From CAYTTA01 sp964440655 (GTDB lineage: Bacteria > Bacteroidota > Rhodothermia > Balneolales > Balneolaceae), in NCBI GenBank assembly GCA_964440655.1, contig CAYTTA010000038.1, positions 1 through 24,485 of the forward strand: DNA of 24,485 bases, written 5' to 3'. Below, in pieces: positions 7,116-15,860 of this stretch (its first letter is position 1; the number at the start of each line of letters is the position of its first letter). Under the pieces are notes generated by a model. The model worked only from the letters and a program-made list of their open reading frames with translations. It ran no database searches and was not told where the DNA came from. A program made the translations under genes and the position numbers.

Positions 7116-8780
7116 ATGTTGGACAACATATTTCGACCCAAACTTTTTTCTTTGATCAAAGAGGGACGGCTGACCCGGAATCAGCTTGTCAAGGATTCCC
7201 TTGCCGGGCTCATTGTGGGCATCATCGCGCTGCCCCTGGCCATTGCCTTTGCGATCGCATCGGGGGTATCTCCCGAAAAAGGGCTGATCACTGCAGTCGT
7301 GGCCGGACTGACCATCTCCATCTTCGGAGGGAGCCGTGTCCAGATCGGCGGCCCGACCGGTGCTTTCATTGTTATCGTCTACGGTGTTATCCAGCAGCAT
7401 GGATTCGAAGGGCTGGTGATCGCCACGCTGATGGCCGGCTTCATCATGATCATCATGGGAGTGCTCCGGTTCGGAAACCTTCTCCGGTTCGTTCCCTATC
7501 CCCTGATCATCGGTTTCACAAGCGGTATTGCCGTCATCATCTTCTCCACTCAGATTCAGGACTTCTTCGGCCTTCCGGGCGGTGGAGGCTCGGGGTTTCT
7601 GGAGAGCTGGATGACCAACCTCTCCCAGATGGGAGGAATGAACGGATATGCCGTGACGATAGCATTCCTCACCATGCTCATCTCCCTGAACTTCCACAGG
7701 GTAACACGCAAGGTGCCCGGCTCCCTGGTTGCCATCATCCTTTCCACTCTGATCGTCGCCCTGTTTGATCTGCCGGTGAGCACCATCGAGAGCCGTTTCG
7801 GGGAGATCCCCTCCTTTTCGCTCCCCTCGATGCCCCGGTTCAGTTTCGAGACCTTCACCACGCTCATCCCCTCCGCCTTTGCCATCGCTTTTCTGGGCGC
7901 GATCGAATCCCTGCTTTCGGCGGTTGTAGCCGACGGGATGATCGGAGGAAAGCACCGGCCCAATACCGAACTGATCGCCCAGGGCGGAGCCAACATCCTT
8001 TCCAGCCTTTTTGGCGGCATTCCGGCAACCGGAGCCATCGCCCGGACTGCTACCAATGTGAAGAATGGCGGAAGGACACCGGTTGCCGGCATCGTCCATG
8101 CACTCTTTCTTTTCTTCAGCCTGCTGCTCTTCGCTCCCTATGTGAAACTGATCCCCATGGCCACGCTGGCGGGGATCCTGGTCGTAGTTGCCTACCATAT
8201 GAGTGAGTGGAGAGAGTTCCGGACCCTACTGAAAGGGAGCGGACCCGATGTGCTGGTTCTTCTGGTCACCTTCTTCCTGACCATCATCTATAATCTGGTC
8301 GTGGCGATCCAGGCGGGCATCATCCTCTCCGCCTTTCTCCTTATGAAGCGGATGAGCGATGCGGTGCGTGTCCAGTATACCCCCCTCATCGGCCCGGATC
8401 AGGAGAAACTCTTTGAAGAGGAACCGATGCAGCCCCTTCCGAAGGGAGTGGCGATGTTTGAGGTGAGCGGCGCTCTCTTTTTCGGTGCCGCCCTGCACTT
8501 CCAGAACACGCTTACCGATATCTCGGAGCTTCCGAGGGTGATGGTCCTGCGGATGACCAATGTTCCCTTTATCGATGCCACGGGAGTATTCCGTCTCAAG
8601 GAGACCGTCCAGACATTGAAAAAGAAGAATACAGAGACGGTACTTGCCGGGGTGCAGGAGCAGGCCATGAAAGATTTGATCAGCGGCAGCATCACCGACG
8701 TGCTGGAGAAGGAGAATATTCACAACGAACTTGAAGAGGGTTTGAAAAGGGCACGGGAACTGGCGGAACAGAAAAATTGA
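7116..8780 (+). CDS. SulP-family anion transporter with C-terminal STAS domain
   Basis: The protein has 554 residues, full length for SulP (SLC26 relatives). The permease opens with KDSLAGLIVGIIALPLAIAF, then KGLITAVVAGLTISIFGGSR and IGGPTGAFIVIV, the signature region. About a dozen hydrophobic segments run to residue 420, and the conserved SLFGGIPATGAIARTATN lies near 300. A STAS domain covers roughly residues 440-550 (VAMFEVSGALFFGAA, LRMTNVPFIDATG). Members carry sulfate, bicarbonate or other anions across the inner membrane, often proton- or sodium-coupled. The substrate is not readable here, but the neighbouring sulfatase and FGE make sulfate plausible. The ATG follows a C/T-rich stretch with no Shine-Dalgarno motif. 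A terminator/attenuator hairpin lies 25 bp upstream. Confidence 0.95.
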   Translation: MLDNIFRPKLFSLIKEGRLTRNQLVKDSLAGLIVGIIALPLAIAFAIASGVSPEKGLITAVVAGLTISIFGGSRVQIGGPTGAFIVIVYGVIQQHGFEGLVIATLMAGFIMIIMGVLRFGNLLRFVPYPLIIGFTSGIAVIIFSTQIQDFFGLPGGGGSGFLESWMTNLSQMGGMNGYAVTIAFLTMLISLNFHRVTRKVPGSLVAIILSTLIVALFDLPVSTIESRFGEIPSFSLPSMPRFSFETFTTLIPSAFAIAFLGAIESLLSAVVADGMIGGKHRPNTELIAQGGANILSSLFGGIPATGAIARTATNVKNGGRTPVAGIVHALFLFFSLLLFAPYVKLIPMATLAGILVVVAYHMSEWREFRTLLKGSGPDVLVLLVTFFLTIIYNLVVAIQAGIILSAFLLMKRMSDAVRVQYTPLIGPDQEKLFEEEPMQPLPKGVAMFEVSGALFFGAALHFQNTLTDISELPRVMVLRMTNVPFIDATGVFRLKETVQTLKKKNTETVLAGVQEQAMKDLISGSITDVLEKENIHNELEEGLKRARELAEQKN

Positions 8781-8838
8781 TCCACCGACGTCCGGATCCC
8801 GCGCCTCTCGCACCACACATTTTTTCTATATTGATTTC

Positions 8839-10635
8839 ATGAGTTCATCCTCCCCTACGAAGAGCAGAAGCCCCCTCCGACAGCTCCTCTCCTACATGAG
8901 GCCCTACCGGAGAAATGTCTGGCTGGCCACCCTCTTTTCTGTTCTGAACAAGGTGTTCGACCTGGCCCCTCCCATGCTGATCGGCCTGGCGGTGGATATT
9001 GTGGTGAAAGGGGAGCAGAGCCTGATCGCCCGGTTCGGAGTTCCCGACCCGGCCGGGCAACTGATGATTCTGGCCGGGATCACCGTCGTGGTCTGGGTGC
9101 TGGAGTCCTTTTTCCAATACCTCTACGAGGTCTGGTGGAGAGATCTGGCGCAGTTCACCCAGGATCATCTGAGGAAAGATGCCTACCGCAACCTCCAGCA
9201 GCAGGAGCTCTCCTTCTTTGAGGATCGGGCAACCGGGGACCTTGTCACCGTACTGAATGATGACATCAACCAGCTGGAACGATTCCTCGACCACGGGGCC
9301 AACGATCTGATCCAGCTCCTCGTGACGGTCATAGTGATCGGCTCGATCTTTCTCTTTTCAGCACCGGAGATCGGCTGGATGGCGCTGCTTCCGATGCCTT
9401 TCATCGTCTGGGGTTCGCTCTGGTTCCAGAAGAAGCTCGCTCCGGGATACCGGAATGTGCGGGAGAAGGCAGCCGATGTGAGCACCCAGCTCGTCAACAA
9501 CCTCGGCGGCATGGTCACCATCAAGAGTTTCGGTGCCGAGGCGTGGGAGAATGAACGGATTGCACGGCTTTCGGAGCGCTACAAGGAGGCAAACCGGCGG
9601 GTGATCCGGCTCAGTTCCGCGTTCGTTCCGCTCATCCGCATGCTTATCATGGTCGGTTTCATCGGCATTCTTGTCTTTGCCGGATTCCGGACACTGGAAG
9701 GAGAGATGGAGGTAGGACTCTATAGCGTGCTGATCTTCATCACCCAACGGCTTCTCTGGCCACTCACCCGTCTGGGCGAGACCTTCGATCTCTATCAGCG
9801 GGCAATGGCCAGCACCTGGCGCATCATGAAACTTCTCGAAACCACCGAAAAACTGCCCGAGGGAACCATTCCGATCGATCCCCGGGTTGTGCGTGGAGAG
9901 TACCGTCTGGAGAATGTCTCCTTTACATACCGCACCGGAGTAACGGTGCTCCAGGATCTCAACCTGGTGATCCGGCCGGGAGAGACGGTAGGCATTGTCG
10001 GATCGACCGGAGCAGGAAAAAGCACACTCATCAAGCTCCTGATGCGTTTTCACGATGTAAGTGAAGGGCGCATTCTGCTGGACGGGATCGACCTTCGTCG
10101 CTACCGGACCAAAGAACTGAGCCGGGTCGTCGGTCTGGTTCCGCAGGATGTCTTCCTGTTTGACGGGACGGTGGAGGAGAATATCCGGTATGGCAGTTTT
10201 GATGCCACGCGGGAGCAGATTGAAGAGGCTGCCCGTCTGGCAGAAGCACACGATTTTATCGTCAATCTGCCGGACGGATATGAAACAATGACCGGGGAGA
10301 GAGGAATCAAGCTTTCGGGAGGCCAGCGCCAGCGGCTTGCCCTGGCGCGTGCCATCCTCCGCGATCCGCCGGTACTGATACTCGATGAGGCCACTTCAGC
10401 GGTTGACAACGAGACGGAAGCGGCCATCCAGCGCTCGCTGCGCAGGATCTCGGAAGACCGAACAACGGTGATCGTGGCACACAGGCTCTCGACGATCCGT
10501 CACGCAGACCGGATTCTGGTTCTGGAGAACGGAGAGTTGATCCAGACAGGAACTCATGACGAGCTTATTGAACAGGAGGGGATCTACCGCCAGCTCTGGA
10601 TGGTGCAGTCCGGCGGTGCGACGGTCGAATCGTGA
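8839..10635 (+). CDS. ABC exporter half-transporter (fused TMD-NBD, MsbA/MDR-like)
   Basis: The protein has 598 residues, typical of a homodimeric type IV ABC exporter. Six transmembrane helices occupy roughly residues 25-330, with the elbow motif LLSYMRPYRR and coupling-helix sequence FFEDRATGDL near 127-136. The ATPase carries Walker A GSTGAGKST (residues 388-396), a Q-loop in GLVPQDVFLF, the signature LSGGQRQR (about 492-499), Walker B VLILDEATSAVD (about 512-523) and the H-loop IVAHRLST. The family exports lipids, peptides or drugs, and the substrate cannot be assigned. It starts 58 bp after the SulP gene. A TATATTGA motif lies only 4 nt before the ATG, suggesting an extremely short leader or a chance match. 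Confidence 0.95.
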   Translation: MSSSSPTKSRSPLRQLLSYMRPYRRNVWLATLFSVLNKVFDLAPPMLIGLAVDIVVKGEQSLIARFGVPDPAGQLMILAGITVVVWVLESFFQYLYEVWWRDLAQFTQDHLRKDAYRNLQQQELSFFEDRATGDLVTVLNDDINQLERFLDHGANDLIQLLVTVIVIGSIFLFSAPEIGWMALLPMPFIVWGSLWFQKKLAPGYRNVREKAADVSTQLVNNLGGMVTIKSFGAEAWENERIARLSERYKEANRRVIRLSSAFVPLIRMLIMVGFIGILVFAGFRTLEGEMEVGLYSVLIFITQRLLWPLTRLGETFDLYQRAMASTWRIMKLLETTEKLPEGTIPIDPRVVRGEYRLENVSFTYRTGVTVLQDLNLVIRPGETVGIVGSTGAGKSTLIKLLMRFHDVSEGRILLDGIDLRRYRTKELSRVVGLVPQDVFLFDGTVEENIRYGSFDATREQIEEAARLAEAHDFIVNLPDGYETMTGERGIKLSGGQRQRLALARAILRDPPVLILDEATSAVDNETEAAIQRSLRRISEDRTTVIVAHRLSTIRHADRILVLENGELIQTGTHDELIEQEGIYRQLWMVQSGGATVES

Positions 10636-10702
10636 ATTGGCACAAGCCCCTTCATCAACCAAAAACCGAATCAGCAGTTCCGGACAAAACAGAGAGGACT
10701 CC

Positions 10703-11530
10703 ATGGCTGGCAACATCACCCGAAAAACCTTCCTGCAATGGGGTACGGCTGCACTGGCGGCAGGAACGGTCGGTTTTCCNNNNNNNNNNNNNNNNNNNNN
10801 NNNNNNNNNNNNNNNNNNNNNNNNNNNNNNNNNNNNNNNNNNNNNNNNNNNNNNNNNNNNNNNNNNNNNNNNNNNNNNNGATGCGGCCCGAAGCAACCGG
10901 GTTCATCTTGCCATCGGGTACCGGATGCAACATGAACCCAATACGCAGACCATTATCCGCTTCGGAAGGGAACAGACCTACGGAGCGGTGCGTGAGGTGA
11001 GAGCCGGAGCGGGTTTCCGGGGCAACCACCAGGAAGGCAACTGGAGAGCGGTCGCTGCGATGGGCGGAGGCGCGCTCTTCGACATGGGTGTCTACTGCAT
11101 CAACGGTTCGCGCTATGCGACCGGAATGGAACCGGTTGCCGTCAAGGGCAGGATGTGGCATGAACGGGAGCAGTACCGGGATGTGGATGAATACACCGAA
11201 TTTGAGATGGAGTTTCCCGGAGGCGTCACCGCGATCTGCGAGACCAGTTTCGGCAAATCGACCAACAATCTCGATATTGAGGCGGAGCGGGGGTGGTACC
11301 GCCTGCGTCCCTTCCAGTCCTACAGCGGCGTTCAGGGAGAGACCAGTGACGGAACAAAGCTGCCGCCCGACCCTCATCATCAGCAGGCCCGGCAGATGGA
11401 CAACGATGCACTGGCCATCAAGGAGAACCGGATGCCCCTTGTGCAGGGCGATGAAGGTCTGGCTGACATACGTGTTGTGGAAGCGATCATGGAGTCCTCC
11501 CGCAGGGGTGGCGACCGGATCGGTTTGTAA
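10703..11530 (+). CDS. Gfo/Idh/MocA-family oxidoreductase with Tat-like signal, interrupted by assembly gap
   Basis: The ATG at 10703 begins MAGNITRKTFLQWGTAALAA, a Tat-like exported-oxidoreductase leader in which the second Arg is Lys. A 100-N block then removes the protein from about residue 26. After the gap the sequence resumes with VHLAIGYRMQHEPNTQTIIR, the end of the NAD(P)-binding half, followed by the C-terminal alpha/beta domain (AMGGGALFDMGVYCINGSRY, DEYTEFEMEFPGGVTAICET). This resembles glucose-fructose oxidoreductase and related exported sugar dehydrogenases. The Rossmann GxGxxG and the EKP motif fall in the gap. Judged by family length, about 120-150 residues are missing, more than the 33 that 100 N would allow, so the N count is a placeholder. 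The reading frame across the gap is therefore not known. Confidence 0.85.
   Translation: MAGNITRKTFLQWGTAALAAGTVGFXXXXXXXXXXXXXXXXXXXXXXXXXXXXXXXXXXDAARSNRVHLAIGYRMQHEPNTQTIIRFGREQTYGAVREVRAGAGFRGNHQEGNWRAVAAMGGGALFDMGVYCINGSRYATGMEPVAVKGRMWHEREQYRDVDEYTEFEMEFPGGVTAICETSFGKSTNNLDIEAERGWYRLRPFQSYSGVQGETSDGTKLPPDPHHQQARQMDNDALAIKENRMPLVQGDEGLADIRVVEAIMESSRRGGDRIGL
10780..10879. other. Assembly gap 1 (100 N)
   Basis: Exactly 100 N. The flanks do not resemble each other. The encoded oxidoreductase loses most of its NAD-binding domain here, so the real gap is likely some 350-450 bp. Confidence 0.95.
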
Positions 11531-11536
11531 GCGTGC

Positions 11537-11929
11537 ATGAGCACCCGGATATCACATAGCACTCTGCTGTTCTGGCTTCTGCTGGTCCCGATCTGGCTGT
11601 CACCGGCACAGACAGAAGCCCCGGAAGCCTCTCCCCTTCCGGACCGGATGTCGGTGGCGGGCGAAACGGGTGCCTCTTCAGAAGAGGAATATCCGGTTGT
11701 CGTCCCCTCTCCGATCCGCCATCTTTTTGCCATACAGCGGCCGGGTGAGTATCTCTCCAGTCTGCTGCGGAACGAGGATGGAGCCTCCCTGGGCTGCCGC
11801 CTGCGCATCAGGCACCGGATGGAAGCCAGGATCCGTTGTCTGGCAGCCATTTTGCTTGATTTTTCCGATACCATTCCACGGAGTCTCACTCTCCGCCCCC
11901 TGCTCTACCCCTTCCATTACTTCCTGTAG
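11537..11929 (+). CDS. Small hypothetical protein with possible signal peptide
   Basis: The 130 codons start 6 bp after the oxidoreductase stop. The first 25 residues look like a secretion signal (basic start, LLFWLLLVPIWL, then polar AQTEAPEA). The rest is Arg/Leu-rich with no recognised domain. The opposite strand also has a long open frame in this region, as expected at this GC content, and the coding bias is unconvincing. It may be a genuine small exported protein, a decayed gene or a chance frame. Nothing else occupies 11531-12085, so I list it with low confidence. Confidence 0.35.
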   Translation: MSTRISHSTLLFWLLLVPIWLSPAQTEAPEASPLPDRMSVAGETGASSEEEYPVVVPSPIRHLFAIQRPGEYLSSLLRNEDGASLGCRLRIRHRMEARIRCLAAILLDFSDTIPRSLTLRPLLYPFHYFL

Positions 11930-12085
11930 TCCATTTCCCCCATCCATTCCCCATCACACAGGATCTCATGCGTTGAGCTTCTGCGATGAGTTCCCGCCAT
12001 GTTCCTCTGAACGACGGTCTGAGGCGGGTGATGGGGAGGCTCTGCCTTCCAGTCTGAATCAACAGAAACTTTTTTGAACATCGAA

Positions 12086-12553
12086 ATGGATATCACCACA
12101 ATTATCGTCGTCTCGCTTGCACTTGCAGCATTTTTCATTCCTGTCCTCTACTATGAGATCTTCAAGAAGGGGGCAGCCAGAAAATTTGAGAATGAATTCC
12201 TCGAGCTCGGGAAGAAGGAGGGGCTCTCACTTGCCGATCATGACATCTGGCGCAACCGGTATGCCATCGGGGTCGACAGGAAGAAAAGAAAGCTCCTCTA
12301 CCTCAACAGGAAGGGAGATGGCATCGAGACCCTTACGGTGGATCTCGCCAGAGTGGCAAATTCCCGCCTGTCCCGCGAAGAGAACCGTAACGGCGCGCCA
12401 TCCGGATACCGGATTGAGATTCATCTCAGCTCTCCGGAGTTCGAAGGCGGAAGCCGCCGGATCGAGTTTTTCGACAGCGAAGGGAAAAAGACGGAACTCA
12501 ATGAATCGGTACTGGCCGACAAATGGCTGCGTATAATCCGGGAACGCCGTTGA
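12086..12553 (+). CDS. Membrane-anchored hypothetical protein
   Basis: From the ATG at 12086 the product has 155 residues (a TTG at 12074 would add four). One N-terminal transmembrane helix (ITTIIVVSLALAAFFIPVLY) is followed by a positively charged segment (YEIFKKGAARK) and a soluble domain rich in charged residues. That domain has alternating strand-like stretches (RYAIGVDRKKRKLLYLNRKG, RRIEFFDSEGKK) and ends in DKWLRIIRERR. The positive-inside pattern places the domain in the cytoplasm. I do not recognise the family. The codon use looks like that of neighbouring real genes. A good intrinsic terminator follows 12 bp after the stop, so it is probably transcribed on its own. Confidence 0.75.
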   Translation: MDITTIIVVSLALAAFFIPVLYYEIFKKGAARKFENEFLELGKKEGLSLADHDIWRNRYAIGVDRKKRKLLYLNRKGDGIETLTVDLARVANSRLSREENRNGAPSGYRIEIHLSSPEFEGGSRRIEFFDSEGKKTELNESVLADKWLRIIRERR

Positions 12554-12564
12554 ATTCCGCATCT

Positions 12565-12600
12565 GCTGCCGGGGAGAACAGAACCCCGGCAGCTGTTTTA
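12565..12600 (+). terminator. Intrinsic terminator between convergent genes
   Basis: A 10-bp perfect stem GCTGCCGGGG (12565-12574) pairs with CCCCGGCAGC (12584-12593), and TGTTTTA follows. It ends the hypothetical gene upstream. The opposite strand lacks a T-run after the hairpin, so it is mainly one-directional. Confidence 0.8.
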
Positions 12601-12612
12601 CTCAGATCCGGA

Positions 12613-13026
12613 CTACCGCCGGAAGATGCGGTCCAGTGAGAGGCTTCCGGGACCGGTCAGAAAGAGAAAGGCAAAGCTGATCAGGAAGAAGAGGGTGAGC
12701 TCTTTCCGGGGAAATGGGTCATTGGCGTGATAAATGAAGAACGCCACCGACATGTTGATCAGCAGGGGAACAAGCGCAATCCGGGTGAAGAGGCCTGCGA
12801 GCACAAACAGGGCACAGAAAAACTCTGCGAAGGCAACAAGAAAGAGAGTGGGGACAGGGCCGATGCCGATCGGATCGGAGAAGGCGAACTCTCCGTTCAG
12901 AATGTTCATCAGCTTCGGCGTGCCGTGGGTAAGAATCAGCAGGGCGACACCGATCCGCAGCAGGCTTACGGCAAAATCGGGACTCACAAATTCATTAAGG
13001 CGGGAAGAGCGAAGTTTACGAAGCAT
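12613..13026 (-). CDS. DoxX-family membrane protein
   Basis: The protein has 137 residues with four hydrophobic helices, the usual DoxX size and topology. VSLLRIGVALLILTHGTPKL matches the family's first helix with its conserved R-x-x-x-G and HG-x-x-K pattern. Later helices are PTLFLVAFAEFFCALFVLAG, then LVPLLINMSVAFFIYH and LTLFFLISFAFLFLTGPG, ending with the typical SLDRIF. DoxX proteins are inner-membrane proteins related to quinone/thiosulfate-linked subunits and to a redox-stress complex in mycobacteria. Specific function here is unknown. It lies 164 bp downstream of the CNNM/CBS gene on the same strand and faces a terminator at its 3' end. Confidence 0.88.
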   Translation of the reverse strand: MLRKLRSSRLNEFVSPDFAVSLLRIGVALLILTHGTPKLMNILNGEFAFSDPIGIGPVPTLFLVAFAEFFCALFVLAGLFTRIALVPLLINMSVAFFIYHANDPFPRKELTLFFLISFAFLFLTGPGSLSLDRIFRR

Positions 13027-13190
13027 CGTTCTGTAGATTTGGGGTTTATCGACTCATCGGCAAATCTGGTGATCGTCGATTTTCGAAGCCGGGCATTTTA
13101 CGTAACCCTTCCCATTAAATCCATCTGCCAGATCCTTCAATTCCAGATCGCCCCACTTCAACACCATCTGCCAGCAAGGTATTGCGGGAC

Positions 13191-14300
13191 TCACTCCTGC
13201 TGATCCTGCCGCCCCTCACTCTTCTTCTCACCGCTCTCTTCATCCGGTTCATCCGGCAAGGAGATCCCGAGCCTTTTCGCCCGCTCTCTCCATTTCTGGC
13301 GGGCCAGCTTCTGCATGTCGTCGATCGTGTCGATCTCATCCACAATCTCCATCCCCAGAAGGGTCTCCACCAGATCCTCCATTGTGACGATACCGGAAAA
13401 ACCTCCATACTCATCCACCACCGCCGCAATCTGCTCCTGCCGGGTCAGGAAGCGCTCCATCAGTGCTTTCAGAGAGATGAACTCCGGTACTATCAGAAGT
13501 TCCCTCTTGATCTCTTTCAGTCGGGTCTTCCCCTCATCGCGGGAGAGCCGGAGCAGCATCTCATTTTTCAGGACATACCCCTCAATCTCCTCTTCGTGGT
13601 CCCCGTAAACAGGAAGCCTTGAGAAAGGAAGACCTTTCCCGGACTCTCCCACCACCTCTTCGATCGTCTTCTCCTGATGGAACTTCAGAACCACCGGTCG
13701 GGGAGTCATGATATCACTCACCTTCAGGGAACTGAACCGGATAAGATTCTTGAATATGGTGGACTCCTCCTCCATGAAGATCCCCTCTTCCACCCCCTGA
13801 TCCGCCAGGGCGGAGAACTCTTCCCGGCTGATGGTCGGCTGGGCTTCACCGCTTGCCAGCCATTTGGTGATCCCCTTGGAAAGAAGGACAAAGGGGTACA
13901 TCAGAACAATCAGAACCCGGATCGTTAGGGTAACGAAACCGGTAAGTCGCCTCCAATGGATCACCCCCAATGTTTTGGGAAAAATTTCCGACAGAACGAG
14001 AATAAGAAGAGTAAGAATGGCCGACGTGATGCCAACGGAGGAACTGCCGTATACAAGCTGGGCCTGGGCTCCTACCCCCGCGGCTCCGACCGTGTGGGCG
14101 ATGGTGTTCAGACTAAGAATGGCCGAAAGAGGCTGATCGATATCCTCCCTCAGCCGGTTGAGCAGCCTGCCGGTGGGTTTCCCCTGCTGGACCAGCATGG
14201 CTGTGTAGGAGGGTGTAATCGAGAGCAGAACCGCTTCAAGAAGGGAACAGAGAAAGGAGATCCCCAACGCGGCAAAAAGATAAAAGAGAAGCAGACCCAT
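13191..14300 (-). CDS. CNNM/CBS-domain membrane protein (CorC/hemolysin-C family)
   Basis: The protein has 369 residues. The N-terminal CNNM (DUF21) domain spans about residues 1-170: a first helix LLFYLFAALGISFLCSLLEA ending in the family's E-A pattern, SAILSLNTIAHT, and LILVLSEIFPKTLG with the conserved P-K. EEFSALADQGVEEG then links to a CBS pair (DIMTPRPVV at about 195, AAVVDEYGGFSGIVTMEDL at about 310). The C-terminal CorC/HlyC transporter-associated domain present in many relatives is absent. The protein ends in a charged tail. Family members are implicated in Mg2+/divalent-cation efflux with CBS domains binding nucleotide. Function here is inferred. It probably belongs with the DoxX gene downstream. 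Confidence 0.93.
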   Translation of the reverse strand: MGLLLFYLFAALGISFLCSLLEAVLLSITPSYTAMLVQQGKPTGRLLNRLREDIDQPLSAILSLNTIAHTVGAAGVGAQAQLVYGSSSVGITSAILTLLILVLSEIFPKTLGVIHWRRLTGFVTLTIRVLIVLMYPFVLLSKGITKWLASGEAQPTISREEFSALADQGVEEGIFMEEESTIFKNLIRFSSLKVSDIMTPRPVVLKFHQEKTIEEVVGESGKGLPFSRLPVYGDHEEEIEGYVLKNEMLLRLSRDEGKTRLKEIKRELLIVPEFISLKALMERFLTRQEQIAAVVDEYGGFSGIVTMEDLVETLLGMEIVDEIDTIDDMQKLARQKWRERAKRLGISLPDEPDEESGEKKSEGRQDQQE

Positions 14301-14544
14301 ATTCAGTTTTGATAATTCCGGTTGCGGAAGACGCTCCGGTCTGTCGCGCCAAAGAGATTCCAGACTCTTCAGATCTCCCTGAATTTACTGAAATAACAGC
14401 GCATCCTCCGCTCCTGCAATATCTTGCAAAATGCCTCCGATATGTAAGAAAATTTCTGGAACTTTGTCATAACTACCCGGTGTTAGGGTGAGAGCATTCA
14501 AGGACAGAGAAACTCCATTTTTTACTACAATTAAGAGACCCCTT

Positions 14545-14874
14545 ATGATCAACTTTCACTCGATCACCGTGGAGGCACGAGACCTCTTCAACGTCTTCCA
14601 CAATCCGGTAGAGATCTATATTGATGAAGAGGGAGAGATCCGGGACATCGAGTTCCAGGAAGGTGACTGTGTAGATGTATTTCTGACAGACGGTTCCCAG
14701 TTCCTTCTCCAGTACGAACAGGAGGAGTGGGTCTGCAGACAGTTCATTTCGGCCAATCCCCGGCTCGATCCCCTGGTGGAGGGGGAGCTGGTCACCGTAT
14801 TGGGAAGATACCGGGAACTTGAGGAGGCACTGAATCACCTTATCTCGAGAAAAAACTATCTCACTCTCAACTGA
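14545..14874 (+). CDS. Hypothetical protein, small acidic
   Basis: The product has 109 residues from the ATG at 14545, which has a weak AGAG eight bases upstream. A GTG at 14488 would add 19 residues of low-complexity sequence and is less likely. The protein is acidic and begins with strand-like repeats (VEIYIDEEGEIRDIEFQEGD, CVDVFLTDGSQFLLQYE), then ends with a helix (RYRELEEALNHLISRKNYL). It has no signal peptide or transmembrane helix, so it is cytoplasmic. I do not recognise the family. It is isolated, facing away from the CNNM gene across a 244-bp upstream region that contains no other gene and no strong promoter match. Confidence 0.7.
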   Translation: MINFHSITVEARDLFNVFHNPVEIYIDEEGEIRDIEFQEGDCVDVFLTDGSQFLLQYEQEEWVCRQFISANPRLDPLVEGELVTVLGRYRELEEALNHLISRKNYLTLN

Positions 14875-15041
14875 TTTTCTGCAGCCGGAGAGGCAGCGTA
14901 CCCGGCTCTGGACTGCCATTTCCGTTTTACCTACAAAGCGATCCTGCAAACTCTACAGGAAGTTCACAGAAGCTCCGATACCGGTTCGCACGCGGATGCA
15001 CTATGCTGTTACCGTTGGCGCGAATCTCTCACTCCGGTCCG

Positions 15042-15860
15042 ATGTGGAAAGGTGCAGGTATTGGTGAACGGTGGCTGACGGTTCTTGTTGTGATTTCATT
15101 TCCGATCGCCTCGTGCGATCTATTCAGCAATCAGACAGGACGTGAGCCGTCCGATGCCGGTGAACTGGCATTGAGCAATCTGAGTCTGCCGGATACACTC
15201 ATACACGGAGATGTTCTTTCCCTTGAACTCACCGTGAAAAACTTCGGTGAGGAAACATCCCGGAGCCGGGCGGAGATCACCCTGGATGCCCGCAACGGAG
15301 AGATTCGTTACCGCATTGCTTCTCACACCTTTCGGGATACGCTTGCGGCGGGCGACTCTACCCTTCTCCGTTTCCAGTGGGAAACCAGGGAATATTCTCC
15401 CGGCAGCTGGATCATCGAAGCCGGTCTTGAGCAGAAAGAGGGAGAGATGATCACCGGGCCTGAAGCCTCCCTCGTGATCCTGGAGCCGCTCCGGAGTGAT
15501 ATCGGAGTGGTACGGATTCATCTGCCCGACTCGATCCGGTCCGGCGATGAGATCCCGGTCGCCGTAAGCCTTGAAAACCTGGGGCAGACCGATGTAATGG
15601 CTCCATTTGCCGTCGTTCTACTTAACGAAACGATGAAGAAAGAGATCGGAATCAGGATCGTTTCAGGACTTGAGCGCGGGAGTGTCACCGCCCTCTCCTT
15701 CCTCTGGAACACCTCTGAACTTGTAACGGGCACCTATCAGATCCGTGCGGGGCACGACAGTCCGGATGAAAACCCTGCCAACAACGAGATACAGGTTGCT
15801 GCGAGACTGTTCGACCGCGGGGAGCCTCTGCCAGCACTGGAGAATCTGGCCGTTGACTGA
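15042..15860 (+). CDS. Lipoprotein with two CARDB-like (cell adhesion) domains
   Basis: From the ATG at 15042 the product begins MWKGAGIGERWLTVLVVISF and reaches the lipobox IASC at Cys25, a normal lipoprotein signal. An ATG at 15003 would add 13 residues. The mature part holds two related beta-sandwich domains. Each opens with a LPD motif (LSLPDTLIHGDVLSLELTVK and HLPDSIRSGDEIPVAVSLEN) followed by N-x-G and a closing strand of the W-x(n)-G type (TYQIRAGHDSPDENPANNEI). This is the CARDB pattern (ligand- or surface-binding immunoglobulin-like repeats). It probably resides in the periplasm or on the outer membrane. The last 22 bases lie in the 55-bp sequence duplicated across gap 2, but the stop is before the gap, so the gene appears complete. 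Confidence 0.8.
   Translation: MWKGAGIGERWLTVLVVISFPIASCDLFSNQTGREPSDAGELALSNLSLPDTLIHGDVLSLELTVKNFGEETSRSRAEITLDARNGEIRYRIASHTFRDTLAAGDSTLLRFQWETREYSPGSWIIEAGLEQKEGEMITGPEASLVILEPLRSDIGVVRIHLPDSIRSGDEIPVAVSLENLGQTDVMAPFAVVLLNETMKKEIGIRIVSGLERGSVTALSFLWNTSELVTGTYQIRAGHDSPDENPANNEIQVAARLFDRGEPLPALENLAVD

Noticed and set aside
6609..8198. 529-codon minus-strand frame across the sulfatase end and SulP gene
   Set aside because: It spans two well-supported + strand genes and a terminator, and its product is low-complexity (Asp/Gly/His/Glu-rich) with no domain.
13121..13174. Two copies of CCATCTGCCAG upstream of the DoxX gene
   Set aside because: An 11-bp direct repeat with 32 bp between copies and no palindrome or promoter context. 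Possibly an operator but more likely chance.
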